Notes under the pieces: model-generated
The model's input: the letters and a program-made list of their open reading frames with translations, nothing else
What the model was told of the DNA's origin: nothing
Database searches by the model: none
Shown: positions 14,792 through 23,813 of the stretch, piece after piece
Layout: each line of letters opens with the position of its first letter
Position numbering within the stretch: the first letter of the stretch is position 1
From: an uncultured Clostridia bacterium
Lineage (GTDB): Bacteria; Bacillota; Clostridia; Christensenellales; UBA1242
Reading direction: 5' to 3'
Assembly (NCBI GenBank): GCA_944376825.1
Contig: CALWDY010000001.1
Location: forward strand, 1 to 36,364
Length of the DNA stretch: 36,364 bases
Program-made: the position numbers and the translations under genes

Positions 14792-15579
14792 TACATTCTC
14801 CTTTTTATATTCCTTCTAAGTGTTCCCCAAAATCCCCTATACTTTTGAGTGCAATCATATACTTTTTTTGTACCATTATGTAAATTTTCTGCAAGCAACA
14901 TCCATGCTCTGTTTGATGCACTGCCACCAAGAGCCCCTATGCTTGAAAGTGCTGTAATGTCATCATCTTCTGGTATTACTCCCAATATTTGAGTGTGCAA
15001 AAACTTTATTATTTCATCAACATCAATCATTTCTCCATTCATCAGCATATCTCCACGCACTCTGTTTACAACAAGATATTTTTCATTTAAATTATATGAA
15101 GACAGAATTGACAATACTTTATCCGCATCACGAATACTTGATATATGTGGAGTAACAACAATCACCGCTTCGTTTGCGCACGACACAGCCCTATTAAATC
15201 CCTGTTCCACTCCTGCTGGACAGTCTATAAATATGTAGTCAAAACTATTTTCCAAACTTTCAACTACCCTTTTTATATCGTTTGCACTTACATCTTCGCC
15301 TCTATAAGAATGAGCGGATGGGAGCACAAATAAATTTTCAAAATTATTGTCTTGAACAAGTGCTTGTGACGCCCTACACCTACCTTCAATTACATCAATT
15401 ATGTCAAATACAACTCTGTTTTCTATTCCCATTACAACATCTAGATTATTAAGCCCAATATCAACATCTAAAATAACAACCCTAAACCCAAGATTAGAAA
15501 GCGTTGCACCCAAGTTTGCACATACAGTTGTTTTTCCTACGCCACCCTTGCCACTTGTAAAAACTATTTTTCTTGCCAT
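14791..15579 (-). CDS. minD: Septum site-determining ATPase MinD
   Basis: A 262-residue ParA/MinD ATPase. The deviant Walker A SGKGGVGKTT is at residues 9-18, VVILDVDIGLNNLD is the switch region, and YIFIDCPAGVEQGF is the Walker B/switch II typical of MinD. The last residues (FWGTLRRNIKRRM) form the amphipathic membrane-targeting helix that lets ATP-bound MinD bind the membrane. MinD positions the division inhibitor, normally MinC, at the poles and is released by MinE, encoded directly downstream with a one-base overlap. AGAGG precedes the ATG. A strong terminator separates it from the mreB-like gene upstream, so minD-minE forms its own unit. Confidence 0.97.
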   Translation of the reverse strand: MARKIVFTSGKGGVGKTTVCANLGATLSNLGFRVVILDVDIGLNNLDVVMGIENRVVFDIIDVIEGRCRASQALVQDNNFENLFVLPSAHSYRGEDVSANDIKRVVESLENSFDYIFIDCPAGVEQGFNRAVSCANEAVIVVTPHISSIRDADKVLSILSSYNLNEKYLVVNRVRGDMLMNGEMIDVDEIIKFLHTQILGVIPEDDDITALSSIGALGGSASNRAWMLLAENLHNGTKKVYDCTQKYRGFWGTLRRNIKRRM

Positions 15580-15610
15580 TTTTACCTCTATTTAAGTTTA
15601 TAATGCGACT

Positions 15611-15651
15611 AAAAAAAATCAAAGGGACATTTTGTTATAAAATGTCCCTTT
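15611..15651 (-). terminator. Intrinsic terminator after the mreB-like gene
   Basis: A perfect 13-bp stem: AAAGGGACATTTT (15621-15633) with AAAATGTCCCTTT (15639-15651) and a five-base loop. On the minus strand it is followed by eight T (15618-15611). Confidence 0.88.
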
Positions 15652-15668
15652 TAAACTATTTTTGCACA

Positions 15669-16679
15669 TTATAAATTGAGCAGTATTTTTTCAAGAAGAT
15701 CGTGTTGATTTACAATTTTGTTTAATCCATTAATTGTTGCACTTTCTGAATTATCACTTATTAAAATGTTTAAACCAAGTTTTTGTCTTAAATATTTTTC
15801 AAGTCCAACCATTTTAGAATATCCACCACAAATTGTAATTCCATTCCTTACCACATCGCTTGAAATTTCAGGCGATAGCGTGTTTATTGTTGTTTTTATA
15901 ATTTTTATTACTTCATCTAAAAACAGATATGTTGCTTCAAATATGTCTTTTGCTGTTATTTTTAAAAATAATGGTGTGTTTGTTGTTATATCAACAGCAT
16001 TAACCTCCATTTCTGCACCATCATTTGGATATAAACTGCCTATTTGTTCTTTTAAGAGTTGTGCCGACTTTACTCCAATTAACGCATTATATTTTTGCTT
16101 TACATAATCTACAATAGTTGTATCCAAATTCCTCCCACCAAGTGCAAGTGTTGAACCTTCAATTATTGTATATAAATTAATTACAGCACAGTCAACGGTC
16201 CCGCCACCAATATCAACAATAAGCCTTGCATTGTTTGCTCCAATATTAATATTTTCCCCCAACGCACTGCAAATAATTTTAGGAATCAAAATTACATCTT
16301 TTGCCCCTACACTTTCACATAGTTCAATATATTTTTTCTTTTCTTCTTTATTTAAAGCTGTTGAAACCGCTAAAATAATTTGCGTTTTATTAAACATGTT
16401 TCTTTTAACTTCAAGTTGATTTAAATACTCTTTTAATTCGTAAATCGCATGAGGCATACTTATTATTTCGCCACCGTTAACAGGACTAAAAACAACAATT
16501 CTATCATCCGTTTTGTCAAGCAAATTTTTTGCTTTTTCTCCAACACAATAATTGTAATAATTATTATTTTGCTTTTTTACCGCAACCAAATTGGATTGTT
16601 TCAAAACCATTCCTTCGCCATGTTTTACTATGGAAACATATGAACTTCCAAATTCTATTCCAAGTACTGTTTTTGCCAT
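15669..16679 (-). CDS. MreB-family actin-like protein
   Basis: A 336-residue protein of normal MreB length. The actin-fold motifs are visible: phosphate 1 at GIEFGSSYVSI (about residues 7-17), phosphate 2 at VDIGGGTVDCAVINL, and the adenosine motif at ICGGYSKMVGLEKYL. The segments VGEKAKNLL and GGRNLDTTIVDYVKQKYN also follow MreB order. MreB filaments guide lateral wall synthesis in rod-shaped cells. The sequence is clearly diverged (EFGSS rather than DLGTA), so it may be an MreB paralogue rather than the main one, and no mreC/mreD follow. It stands between a terminator downstream and the htrA remnant 11 bases upstream, with which it may be co-transcribed. Confidence 0.85.
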   Translation of the reverse strand: MAKTVLGIEFGSSYVSIVKHGEGMVLKQSNLVAVKKQNNNYYNYCVGEKAKNLLDKTDDRIVVFSPVNGGEIISMPHAIYELKEYLNQLEVKRNMFNKTQIILAVSTALNKEEKKKYIELCESVGAKDVILIPKIICSALGENINIGANNARLIVDIGGGTVDCAVINLYTIIEGSTLALGGRNLDTTIVDYVKQKYNALIGVKSAQLLKEQIGSLYPNDGAEMEVNAVDITTNTPLFLKITAKDIFEATYLFLDEVIKIIKTTINTLSPEISSDVVRNGITICGGYSKMVGLEKYLRQKLGLNILISDNSESATINGLNKIVNQHDLLEKILLNL

Positions 16680-16690
16680 TGTTTTTCCTT

Positions 16691-17847
16691 TTAATTTAGT
16701 GTTATTTCTACACTTGAAAGTTTGTTATTTGTTTGAACCGTAACGGTTATGCTTTTATTATTTTGCACCATTAACAAAATATAAATTAAATCATTTCTAC
16801 AATTTACCTTGTATGTTATATCGTTTATAGAAATTTTTTTAATTATGTCGCCACTTTGTAATATAGAATAAGAATTACTACCCATTGCAAGCTCATAACA
16901 TAAACGCCCTGAGAGTCTATATAGTTTTCATTATAAAACATACACATAATTTCATCGCATAGTGTTATACCCAGTTGAGGCATTTTATAGGCTTGTCTTG
17001 TTGATTGCTCGTTAAGTTTTATAACTTCTTGCAAAATTAGTTGTGCGCTATAAACAGGAACCGCAAAATAAATATCGTTTCCTTCAACCGAACCCAATGT
17101 GTTTAGCCCAACCAAATTTCCCTGCATATCAAAAAGAGGTCCACCACTATTGCCCTTTGAAATTGATGCTGTGTGTTGAATTAGATGTTCATACACATTA
17201 TTGTCTGCTGTTGAATATCTATTTAAACCGCTAACATAACCATATGTACATGAGTTCTGCAAACTATAATCAAGCGGAGTACCTATTGCAATAACAGGTT
17301 CTAAAAGTTGTAAAGATGGAACAGTTTCATCTATTAATCTATCTTGAATTTTTACAAATGGAATATTGCCATTTTGACACTGAATTATTGCAATATCTAA
17401 ACTTGCATCTGTCCAAAGCACTTCTGCATAATAAGAGGTGCTTTCTCCATTTAAACAAACTCTAAGTTCGTAACTTGAATTAGATAAAACATCACTAACA
17501 ACATGGTTGTTTGTTAAAATATAACCCCCACTATAAACACACACGCCACTACCAAAACTAAGTTCAATATCATAAGAATTTACAACAAAAACCGTTACAA
17601 CACAATCTAAGTAGGCATTTGCTATATCACTTGCCGTTGCCCCTTCTTCTATTTTTACCGGTTCCTTATATATTGAATTGGAACTTTTTGGCATTGCAAC
17701 TTGAGGATTGATATTTGATGTAATTGAACTTGTAGCAGTTTGATTGTTTGTTGTTGTATCTTTGCTTGTTGATGGAAATCCCAAACAGCCGGTCAAAACA
17801 ACAGAGATTACACATATAAACAAAAATATTATATATTTTTTCTTCAT
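16691..17847 (-). pseudogene. HtrA/DegP-like serine protease lipoprotein with frameshifted PDZ domain
   Basis: The N terminus has a lipoprotein signal with lipobox LTGC (Cys21), then a Ser/Thr-rich linker. The trypsin-like domain is complete: His115 in TNNHVVSD, Asp151 in ASLDIAII, Ser234 in KGNSGGPLF. The PDZ domain begins at PQLGITLCDE but after GVYVMSLQ, near base 16889, the frame runs out to a stop at 16843. A -1 shift there continues as AMGSNSYSILQSGDIIKKIS and ends at 16691, restoring a PDZ of normal length (about 385 residues in total). One base, probably a T in a short T-run, is missing. As written, the cell would make a protease with most of the PDZ replaced by a short hydrophobic tail. 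Ribosome site AGAGGTGA. A true mutation or an assembly indel. Confidence 0.8.
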
Positions 17848-17898
17848 AATATCACCTCTTTATATATGTTAAACCACACAAACATAAAAGTCAAATAT

Positions 17899-17932
17899 AA
17901 AAAAAGATTTGAGTTATCGTCAAACCTTTTTT
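17899..17932 (-). terminator. Intrinsic terminator after the Ppx/GppA-like gene
   Basis: Bases 17900-17912 pair with 17920-17932 (13 bp including one G-U in the minus-strand RNA), seven-base loop; the minus strand then carries a T-run. It lies 15 bases after the stop at 17947. Confidence 0.8.
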
Positions 17933-17946
17933 AATATAAACATCGT

Positions 17947-19437
17947 TTAAATTATTTGCAAATATTTTTTTAGAACTTTTTTGAAATCTGATCCCACTTT
18001 CATGCCTTGTCTTATATCAAATGTTGCATCATCTTTAACAACTGTTTTCATAATTATTGAATCGCCCAATATGTCACAACATATGTCAATCACATTTTGA
18101 CTTCTAGATCTATCTAAACTTGCAGCCAAATTGATTATTACTCCAAGTTTTCTTACCGCATCAAGATCTTCATCTGTTAAAATGTCTTTGTATTTTACCC
18201 ATTCACTAAGAACTATATTATCTAAGTTTTGGAATTTACAAGCAAAGCCTGCAAGTAACAAGTCTTTGTGAGAAACACCGTTAAGTCTTGAATTTATAAT
18301 TATTTCAAAACTATAATTTGAATAATTTTCAAAGTTTACCCTTGTTCCACAATCATACATTGACGCAGCAATTCTAAGCGCTTTCACATATGCCCTTGGA
18401 AGTTTGTGCATTACTTTTAATTGTTTAAATAAAATTATGGCTAAATTATAAACATTTTCTGTGTTTGAAAGTGGTCTATCATAAAATATTCTTATTGTGT
18501 CAAGACTATATGTCAGCATATCACTAAGTGGTTTTTCATTTGTTTCTGGAACAACATAATTATATATTAAACCTTCTTCCAATCCTCCAGCAGATATAGA
18601 AAAATTTGTAATGTTCAATTGCTCTATTATCGCCTTAACAATTGCCATTCCCGAAACTAAAGAATCTGCTCTATCTTCGCTTATACCTTTAAGTTTTTGC
18701 GTTTTATCTAAATCTAAGTCTTTAACTTTGTTAAATACAGCATCAAAAACATTGTTTACAACAACATAGTTATTGTCAATGTCTAATGGATAATGTGAAA
18801 CTTTTTTAGCCAAACGGCCAACACTTATCATTGTTGAACCTGTACCAACAAACATTGTTTCCGGGTCTAGCGTTTTTAGATATTCATGTTTTGATAGTTC
18901 TGCTTTAACTATCTCTATTATTTTATCATAGCCAACTTTTTCATCAGCGAAACTAACTGCACCGTGCTTTAAAGTTGTAACGTTTATAAGTGTTCTTCTA
19001 TTGTAATGAATAATATGAGTGAAATTAGGTTCTACATCAATGATTACACCTTTTGGAACATCAACATAATTGATTACACCGCTATATTCCGCCTTTACTT
19101 CTTCTTCCATTGAAAGAATTGTAAAAGAAAATGTTGTATTGTTATAAATTTCATCAAAAAAACTTTTTTGGTTTTTTGCTTCTTTAATAAAACTTGTGGC
19201 AATTGAAATAACTTTTGTTACTTTGTTGTTATCGCACACTTTTCTAAACAATTTAAGAATTGTTAGCGTTTCATTAACTTTATTTGAAGGAACTATACCC
19301 TCTTTTAAAACATATTGACCAAGTTTTATGTTTTCACTTATTCTGTCAAAAACATTATAATATCCACCTTGTTCCACATCTAAAATCAACAATTTTAGAT
19401 GTGTTTCATTCATCTCTATAATTGCAACTTTTTCCAT
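17947..19437 (-). CDS. Ppx/GppA-like protein with degenerate active site
   Basis: A 496-residue protein that follows the exopolyphosphatase/pppGpp phosphatase layout: an actin-fold N-terminal part (to about residue 300) and a helical HD-like C-terminal part. Conserved family segments are ATSFIKEAKN, ILSMEEEVKAEYSGV (with the catalytic-type Glu), GTGSTMISVG, RADSLVSGMAIV and SAGGLEEGLIYNY. Both phosphate-binding motifs are lost, however: the first, normally DxGSNS, reads IEMNETHLK, and the second, normally DIGGGSTEL, reads DVEPNFTHI. ATP or polyphosphate hydrolysis by the usual route therefore looks unlikely; a sensor or scaffold role is an inference. No ppk is nearby. It precedes htrA on the same strand but is separated from it by a terminator. 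Confidence 0.85.
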   Translation of the reverse strand: MEKVAIIEMNETHLKLLILDVEQGGYYNVFDRISENIKLGQYVLKEGIVPSNKVNETLTILKLFRKVCDNNKVTKVISIATSFIKEAKNQKSFFDEIYNNTTFSFTILSMEEEVKAEYSGVINYVDVPKGVIIDVEPNFTHIIHYNRRTLINVTTLKHGAVSFADEKVGYDKIIEIVKAELSKHEYLKTLDPETMFVGTGSTMISVGRLAKKVSHYPLDIDNNYVVVNNVFDAVFNKVKDLDLDKTQKLKGISEDRADSLVSGMAIVKAIIEQLNITNFSISAGGLEEGLIYNYVVPETNEKPLSDMLTYSLDTIRIFYDRPLSNTENVYNLAIILFKQLKVMHKLPRAYVKALRIAASMYDCGTRVNFENYSNYSFEIIINSRLNGVSHKDLLLAGFACKFQNLDNIVLSEWVKYKDILTDEDLDAVRKLGVIINLAASLDRSRSQNVIDICCDILGDSIIMKTVVKDDATFDIRQGMKVGSDFKKVLKKYLQII

Positions 19438-19454
19438 TTCTTCCTCTTTAAATA

Positions 19455-19625
19455 TTATCTTTTTATTTCAATGGCATTAACTGGGCATACAGCTTCACAT
19501 GTGCCACATTTTATACAAATTTCTGGATTTATTTTCGCCTTGTTGTTTTCATCAAAAGAAATTGCACCAACCGGACACATCCCAACACATGTTCCACAGC
19601 CTATACATTTTTTAGGGTCTACCAT
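19455..19625 (-). CDS. 2[4Fe-4S] ferredoxin
   Basis: A 56-residue ferredoxin with two complete cluster motifs: CIGCGTCVGMCP and CIKCGTCEAVCP, each C-x2-C-x2-C-x3-CP, related by internal duplication. Such small clostridial-type ferredoxins carry electrons between oxidoreductases in the cytosol of anaerobes. The ATG at 19623-19625 is chosen because AAAGGAG lies about eight bases upstream; an earlier in-frame start would add 11 residues before the fold without a ribosome site. It is 17 bases upstream of the Ppx/GppA-like gene and may be co-transcribed with it. The partner enzyme cannot be named. Confidence 0.96.
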   Translation of the reverse strand: MVDPKKCIGCGTCVGMCPVGAISFDENNKAKINPEICIKCGTCEAVCPVNAIEIKR

Positions 19626-19685
19626 ATAAAATTCTCCTTTAACGACTAATTTTAGCATAATATATGAACTTTGTCCACTTATAAT

Positions 19686-20051
19686 TTATTTATTTTTAAA
19701 TAATTTAACAAATTCAATTACACTTAAAACTATTAGGAATATACCAAATAATATTTTTAGTATATCTTTATCAATTAAATTAGCCAAAAAACTACCAACA
19801 ACGGCGAATATAATTCCAGAAATTATAATAAGAGGCAAAAAATTGGTTTTTATCAAATTGTTTTTATAATGAATATAAATTGCAATTAAAGACATAGGTA
19901 AAAAAGCAATTAAATTGTATCCTTGTGCAACTATTTGATTAATTTCCATAAAAATAGTTAATAATGGTATGAGAATTGTTCCACCGCCCATTCCCATACC
20001 TCCAATTGTCCCCGCCAAAAAACCAAAAATTAAAAGAATATACCACATCAT
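19686..20051 (-). CDS. TauE/SafE family membrane protein, half-size (second of pair)
   Basis: A 121-residue membrane protein with about four helices. The first helix has GFLAGTIGGMGMGGGTILIP, the glycine-rich motif that opens each half of the TauE/SafE (PF01925) permeases. Full-size members have two such halves in one chain of about 250 residues; here the halves are separate genes. The ATG at 20049-20051 overlaps the stop of the upstream half by four bases (ATGA), with GGTGAT upstream. TauE/SafE proteins are thought to export sulfonates or sulfite or related anions. The two products probably assemble as a heterodimer, by inference. Confidence 0.85.
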   Translation of the reverse strand: MMWYILLIFGFLAGTIGGMGMGGGTILIPLLTIFMEINQIVAQGYNLIAFLPMSLIAIYIHYKNNLIKTNFLPLIIISGIIFAVVGSFLANLIDKDILKILFGIFLIVLSVIEFVKLFKNK

Positions 20052-20419
20052 ATCACCATTTTTATTCCTGCAACCAGCATTATTATTGCAAAAATAACCC
20101 GTACCCACTTTGAATTTAGTTTTTTTAATAAAAACGCACCAAGTATTCCACCCAAAACTGCACCACCTGTAACCAATATCAGTTCAATAAAATCTAAACT
20201 ATTATTATATATGTAAACAAACGAACTGACCACACAAAGCGGAAGAATAACACAAAGTGTTGTTGCATGTGCCTCTTTGTTTTCAAGTTTTAAAACTTTT
20301 TCAAAAATTGGCACACAAAGCATTCCTCCACCCCCACCAAAGAAACCGTTTATAAAACCTATTACCATTCCACATAACGCAACAATTATTTGTTTTTTTG
20401 AATTGTCCTTTTTTTTCAT
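20048..20419 (-). CDS. TauE/SafE family membrane protein, half-size (first of pair)
   Basis: About 123 residues from the ATG at 20417-20419. After a basic start, GMVIGFINGFFGGGGGMLCVP gives the glycine-rich TauE/SafE repeat motif, followed by KEAHATTLCVILPLCVVSS, typical of the second helix, and GGILGAFLLKKL. An upstream TTG at 20435-20437 is an alternative start that would add six residues. No Shine-Dalgarno sequence is present; the upstream bases TGCAACAATATTTTT resemble those before two other membrane-protein genes in the window. The gene is coupled by overlap to the second half and diverges from the large surface protein at 20522. Confidence 0.83.
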   Translation of the reverse strand: MKKKDNSKKQIIVALCGMVIGFINGFFGGGGGMLCVPIFEKVLKLENKEAHATTLCVILPLCVVSSFVYIYNNSLDFIELILVTGGAVLGGILGAFLLKKLNSKWVRVIFAIIMLVAGIKMVI

Positions 20420-20521
20420 AAAAATATTGTTGCACAAATGCTAAAAAATATTTGCAAATAATTGCAATATGCTTTATACTTATCAAAGTTATTATTATAT
20501 ATAAATTAAAAGGTGAATTAA

Positions 20522-23500
20522 ATGACTAACGCAAAAAAAACTAATCAATTTTTATTATCAATTTTTACTATTTTTATAGCAGTTTGTATAGCACTAGTTT
20601 GTCAACTACCTGCAAAAAGAACCGTTGTTGCACAAAACAGTGCATCAAGCGAAGTTACAATAACAAACAACGATTTTAACAGTTCTACATCAACAGCACT
20701 TCAAACAACACCAAATGGTTGGGAAAAGCAAGGTTCAAGCACAGGAAAATCTGGTGTAATTAGCACAAACGAAGAAACATTTTCAAATCGTGCTTCTTCC
20801 TATGCTCTAACAACAACTCAAAATCCTGGTGTTCCTTATACAATTCAAGGCATGGAACTTGATGACCATGTGCTAATGATAAACGCAAAATCAGAATCAA
20901 CAACAAACGAATCAAACCATTTAGGATATAAGTCAAACACAATTGGACTTGAAAGTTATTCATTTTATAAACTCAGCATATGGACACTTACCCAAGAAAA
21001 CGCAGTTGCATCTATATATATAAATGGTCTTGATGAAAACACACAAAACACATCTTTTGAAAGATACACATCAACTGTTTGGACAGAATACAGATTTTAT
21101 TTTGCAACCGGAATAGACCAAAAAGATATATCAATTGAACTTTGGCTTGGAAGTAAAGAAAAAGATTCTTTAAATGCAGTATTTTTTGACCATTTAACGA
21201 TGCAAAAAGTTTCTGGAAATTATTTTGAAGAAGAAACAACAAACTCATTTACAAGAAAAAATGTTATTGATTTAAGAGATTATGAATCAAGTTTAATTGA
21301 AAATGCAAATTTTGAAACCGGCGACAAAACAGGTTGGAAAGTTGTTGACTATATGCCAATAGGCGCAGACGCAAAAGTTGTCAGCGTAAACAACCGTGCA
21401 AGCATGGAATCACTTGGAATTGAATATCTTGGTGCCGATTATAGCGCAAATAACAATTTTGCATTAGTTTTATATTCAACATCAAACAAAGCAGTAAGTG
21501 TTGGATATGAAAGCACAGCATTTAAAGTTTTACCTTTTGAAACATACAAAATAACAGTTTGGGCAAAACTCTCTTCAAATTTTGATGGCAAAGCTAATCT
21601 TGTTTTAAAAGAAGGAGATGATGTTTCATTATTCTATGGAGAAGATTACAAAGACTTTTACACCCCTGTTAGTCAAACGGTTGAAATTTCATCTAATACG
21701 GAAAATGCCCTAACAAACAACTACACTCCTTACTATTTCTATGTTAAAGGTCATGAACTTTTTGAAACATCATTCACTTTACAACTTTGGCTTGGTGATA
21801 GTGAAACCGGAGCAAATGGCAGTGTTATATTTGACAGTATTAGTTTTGAAAAGATATCTTGGGAACAATTTGAAAATGCCGAAACAACCAATGCAAGTTC
21901 AATTACACTTTCAACAGTAACCGGCACTCCAACAATATCAAATGGGACATTTAACAGCGCTACAAACCTAGAAAAAAACTTTGCTTATCCTGTTGCTCCT
22001 AGTGATTGGACAAGCACAATGGAAGATGAAAACAAAGCAGTTTACGGAATTATAAACACATACTCACCTATTTATGAAGCAAATAAAGAAAATTTTGGTG
22101 GAGCAAGAAACCCACAAAATCCAGCTTCTTCTGCATCAAGTGTTGAAAGCGATGTAAACAACATTTTAATGATGTACAACAAACAAGCAACATATCAAAC
22201 AGTAACAAGCAGTGACATTACCACAACAAAAGATAGTTATCAAAAAATCTCATTTGATTATAAAACAGTTTTACAATCAACAAACAGCAATTTAATGTAT
22301 GTTTATGTTGTTGATAGTGATAACAACATTTTATATAGCGATGAAGGAATATATAGTTCTAACTGGGCAAAATATGAACTTTTAATAAGATCAACAGCCT
22401 ATTCAAACACAATTAAATTAGTAATTGGTCTTGGAAGTGAAGAAAATCCTGTTTCTGGTTATGTATATGTAGACAATGTAAAATTTGAAACTGATGAAAC
22501 AATGACAGATGAAATTTATGAAGAATATGTTGATTCTCATAAAACACTCGACTACTCATTATCAAACTTCAACTTTATATCACCTGACCAAAAATATGGA
22601 ATGTACACACCATATAGATATGAACAAAAACTTGAAATTGGCGAAGAAGTATCATCTGGAGACCCAGTTGCATGCGGTGGAATAATAGATGGCGAAAATA
22701 ACATATTTAACATATCTAACAGCGACAACAATGATGAAGCATTAAAATATATGCCAGCATTTGTTGCAAATACCGTTTCAAAATATACACTCACTGCAAA
22801 AGAACAACTCACTCTTGAAACAGACGAATATTATAAATTTAGCATTGATGTTTACACAAGATTTACGGGCGACCTTGAACAAGCTGATAAAGAAGAAGAT
22901 GAAAAACTCGACTTTGGTGCTCTATTTAGTTTAAAAGGTATAGACAAACAATTTGATAGCATTGTTTCAAACGACACATGGACAACTTATACAATGTATG
23001 TACAAGTATCACAACAAACAATGGTAAATTTAGTATTCGGTATATTAAATGAAAGCGCAGAAATTCAAGGTCAAGCATTTTTTGACAACTTGAAATTTGA
23101 AACAATAGAAGAAAAAGAATACAATCAAGCACAACAAAAAGCAGAAGATGATAAAACAATTCTTATGATTTCAAAAATTGATACCGAAACAACAGATGAA
23201 GATACTGATGGAACCGACGAAGAGGGACCAGATGCAAGCACAATTTGGTATCTTATCCCTTCCCTAATATTGTTTGTAGCATTAGTAATTGCACTTAGCT
23301 CATATTTTATGAAAAAAGTTACAATTAAAAAATGGGAAAGAAAAAAAGCAAGTGAATATGATAGAAATGCAACTTTATATCGTGATGTTATAAGAAGAGA
23401 AGCTGAACAAATTAGAGACGCAAAGATAAAAGAAATTGAAAAAGAAATACAATCTGTGCAAACAGAAATAGAAAGAATTGAACAACTTCACAAAGAAAAC

Positions 23501-23776
23501 TTGAAAAAACAAAGACAAACTGTTGACAGAAGTGTAACAAGAGAAGCCGAAAGAGATTTTAAAGCTTATGCACAAAGACACACAAAACTTGAAAACCAAA
23601 TAGAATCTTTAAAGGCAAAAATTGAATCGTACAACATGCCAGAATATTTACTTTCTGTTCAAAGAAGCATAATGCTTGAAAAAATTAAAAAGGAAAAACA
23701 AGCAAAAGAAGAAGAGCTTAAAAAACTTAAAGAACAAAAGAAAGCAGAAAAACAAGCAAAAAAACAAAACAAATAA
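20522..23776 (+). CDS. Large surface protein: sandwich-like modules, one membrane helix, cytoplasmic coiled coil
   Basis: A 1084-residue protein. Residues 9-28 form a hydrophobic signal segment. There follow four modules of about 190 residues, each closing with a similar strand: FFDHLTMQKVS, IFDSISFEKIS, YVDNVKFET and FFDNLKFETIE. Each opens with an N-x-x-F-[ED/NS] type segment, the pattern of carbohydrate-binding-module-like beta sandwiches (CBM4/9-like), which suggests glycan or surface binding. An acidic Asp/Glu/Thr linker leads to one membrane helix (about 908-930), then about 150 residues of Lys/Glu-rich coiled coil facing the cytosol. No enzyme motif, LPXTG or SLH domain is seen. The precise family is unknown to me. 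AAGGTGA precedes the ATG; a terminator follows. Confidence 0.85.
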   Translation: MTNAKKTNQFLLSIFTIFIAVCIALVCQLPAKRTVVAQNSASSEVTITNNDFNSSTSTALQTTPNGWEKQGSSTGKSGVISTNEETFSNRASSYALTTTQNPGVPYTIQGMELDDHVLMINAKSESTTNESNHLGYKSNTIGLESYSFYKLSIWTLTQENAVASIYINGLDENTQNTSFERYTSTVWTEYRFYFATGIDQKDISIELWLGSKEKDSLNAVFFDHLTMQKVSGNYFEEETTNSFTRKNVIDLRDYESSLIENANFETGDKTGWKVVDYMPIGADAKVVSVNNRASMESLGIEYLGADYSANNNFALVLYSTSNKAVSVGYESTAFKVLPFETYKITVWAKLSSNFDGKANLVLKEGDDVSLFYGEDYKDFYTPVSQTVEISSNTENALTNNYTPYYFYVKGHELFETSFTLQLWLGDSETGANGSVIFDSISFEKISWEQFENAETTNASSITLSTVTGTPTISNGTFNSATNLEKNFAYPVAPSDWTSTMEDENKAVYGIINTYSPIYEANKENFGGARNPQNPASSASSVESDVNNILMMYNKQATYQTVTSSDITTTKDSYQKISFDYKTVLQSTNSNLMYVYVVDSDNNILYSDEGIYSSNWAKYELLIRSTAYSNTIKLVIGLGSEENPVSGYVYVDNVKFETDETMTDEIYEEYVDSHKTLDYSLSNFNFISPDQKYGMYTPYRYEQKLEIGEEVSSGDPVACGGIIDGENNIFNISNSDNNDEALKYMPAFVANTVSKYTLTAKEQLTLETDEYYKFSIDVYTRFTGDLEQADKEEDEKLDFGALFSLKGIDKQFDSIVSNDTWTTYTMYVQVSQQTMVNLVFGILNESAEIQGQAFFDNLKFETIEEKEYNQAQQKAEDDKTILMISKIDTETTDEDTDGTDEEGPDASTIWYLIPSLILFVALVIALSSYFMKKVTIKKWERKKASEYDRNATLYRDVIRREAEQIRDAKIKEIEKEIQSVQTEIERIEQLHKENLKKQRQTVDRSVTREAERDFKAYAQRHTKLENQIESLKAKIESYNMPEYLLSVQRSIMLEKIKKEKQAKEEELKKLKEQKKAEKQAKKQNK

Positions 23777-23780
23777 ACAA

Positions 23781-23813
23781 ATAAAAAATCTACAATAATT
23801 GTAGATTTTTTAT
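23781..23813. terminator. Bidirectional terminator after the surface-protein gene
   Basis: A perfect 15-bp stem: 23781-23795 pairs with 23799-23813, three-base loop, A-run before and T-run after. It lies between convergent genes and overlaps the stop codon of the ferritin-like gene by a few bases. Confidence 0.88.

Noticed and set aside
16691..16885. A separate 64-residue gene
   Set aside because: It has no ribosome site and its product is the second half of the PDZ domain of the HtrA-like protease, so it is part of the frameshifted gene.
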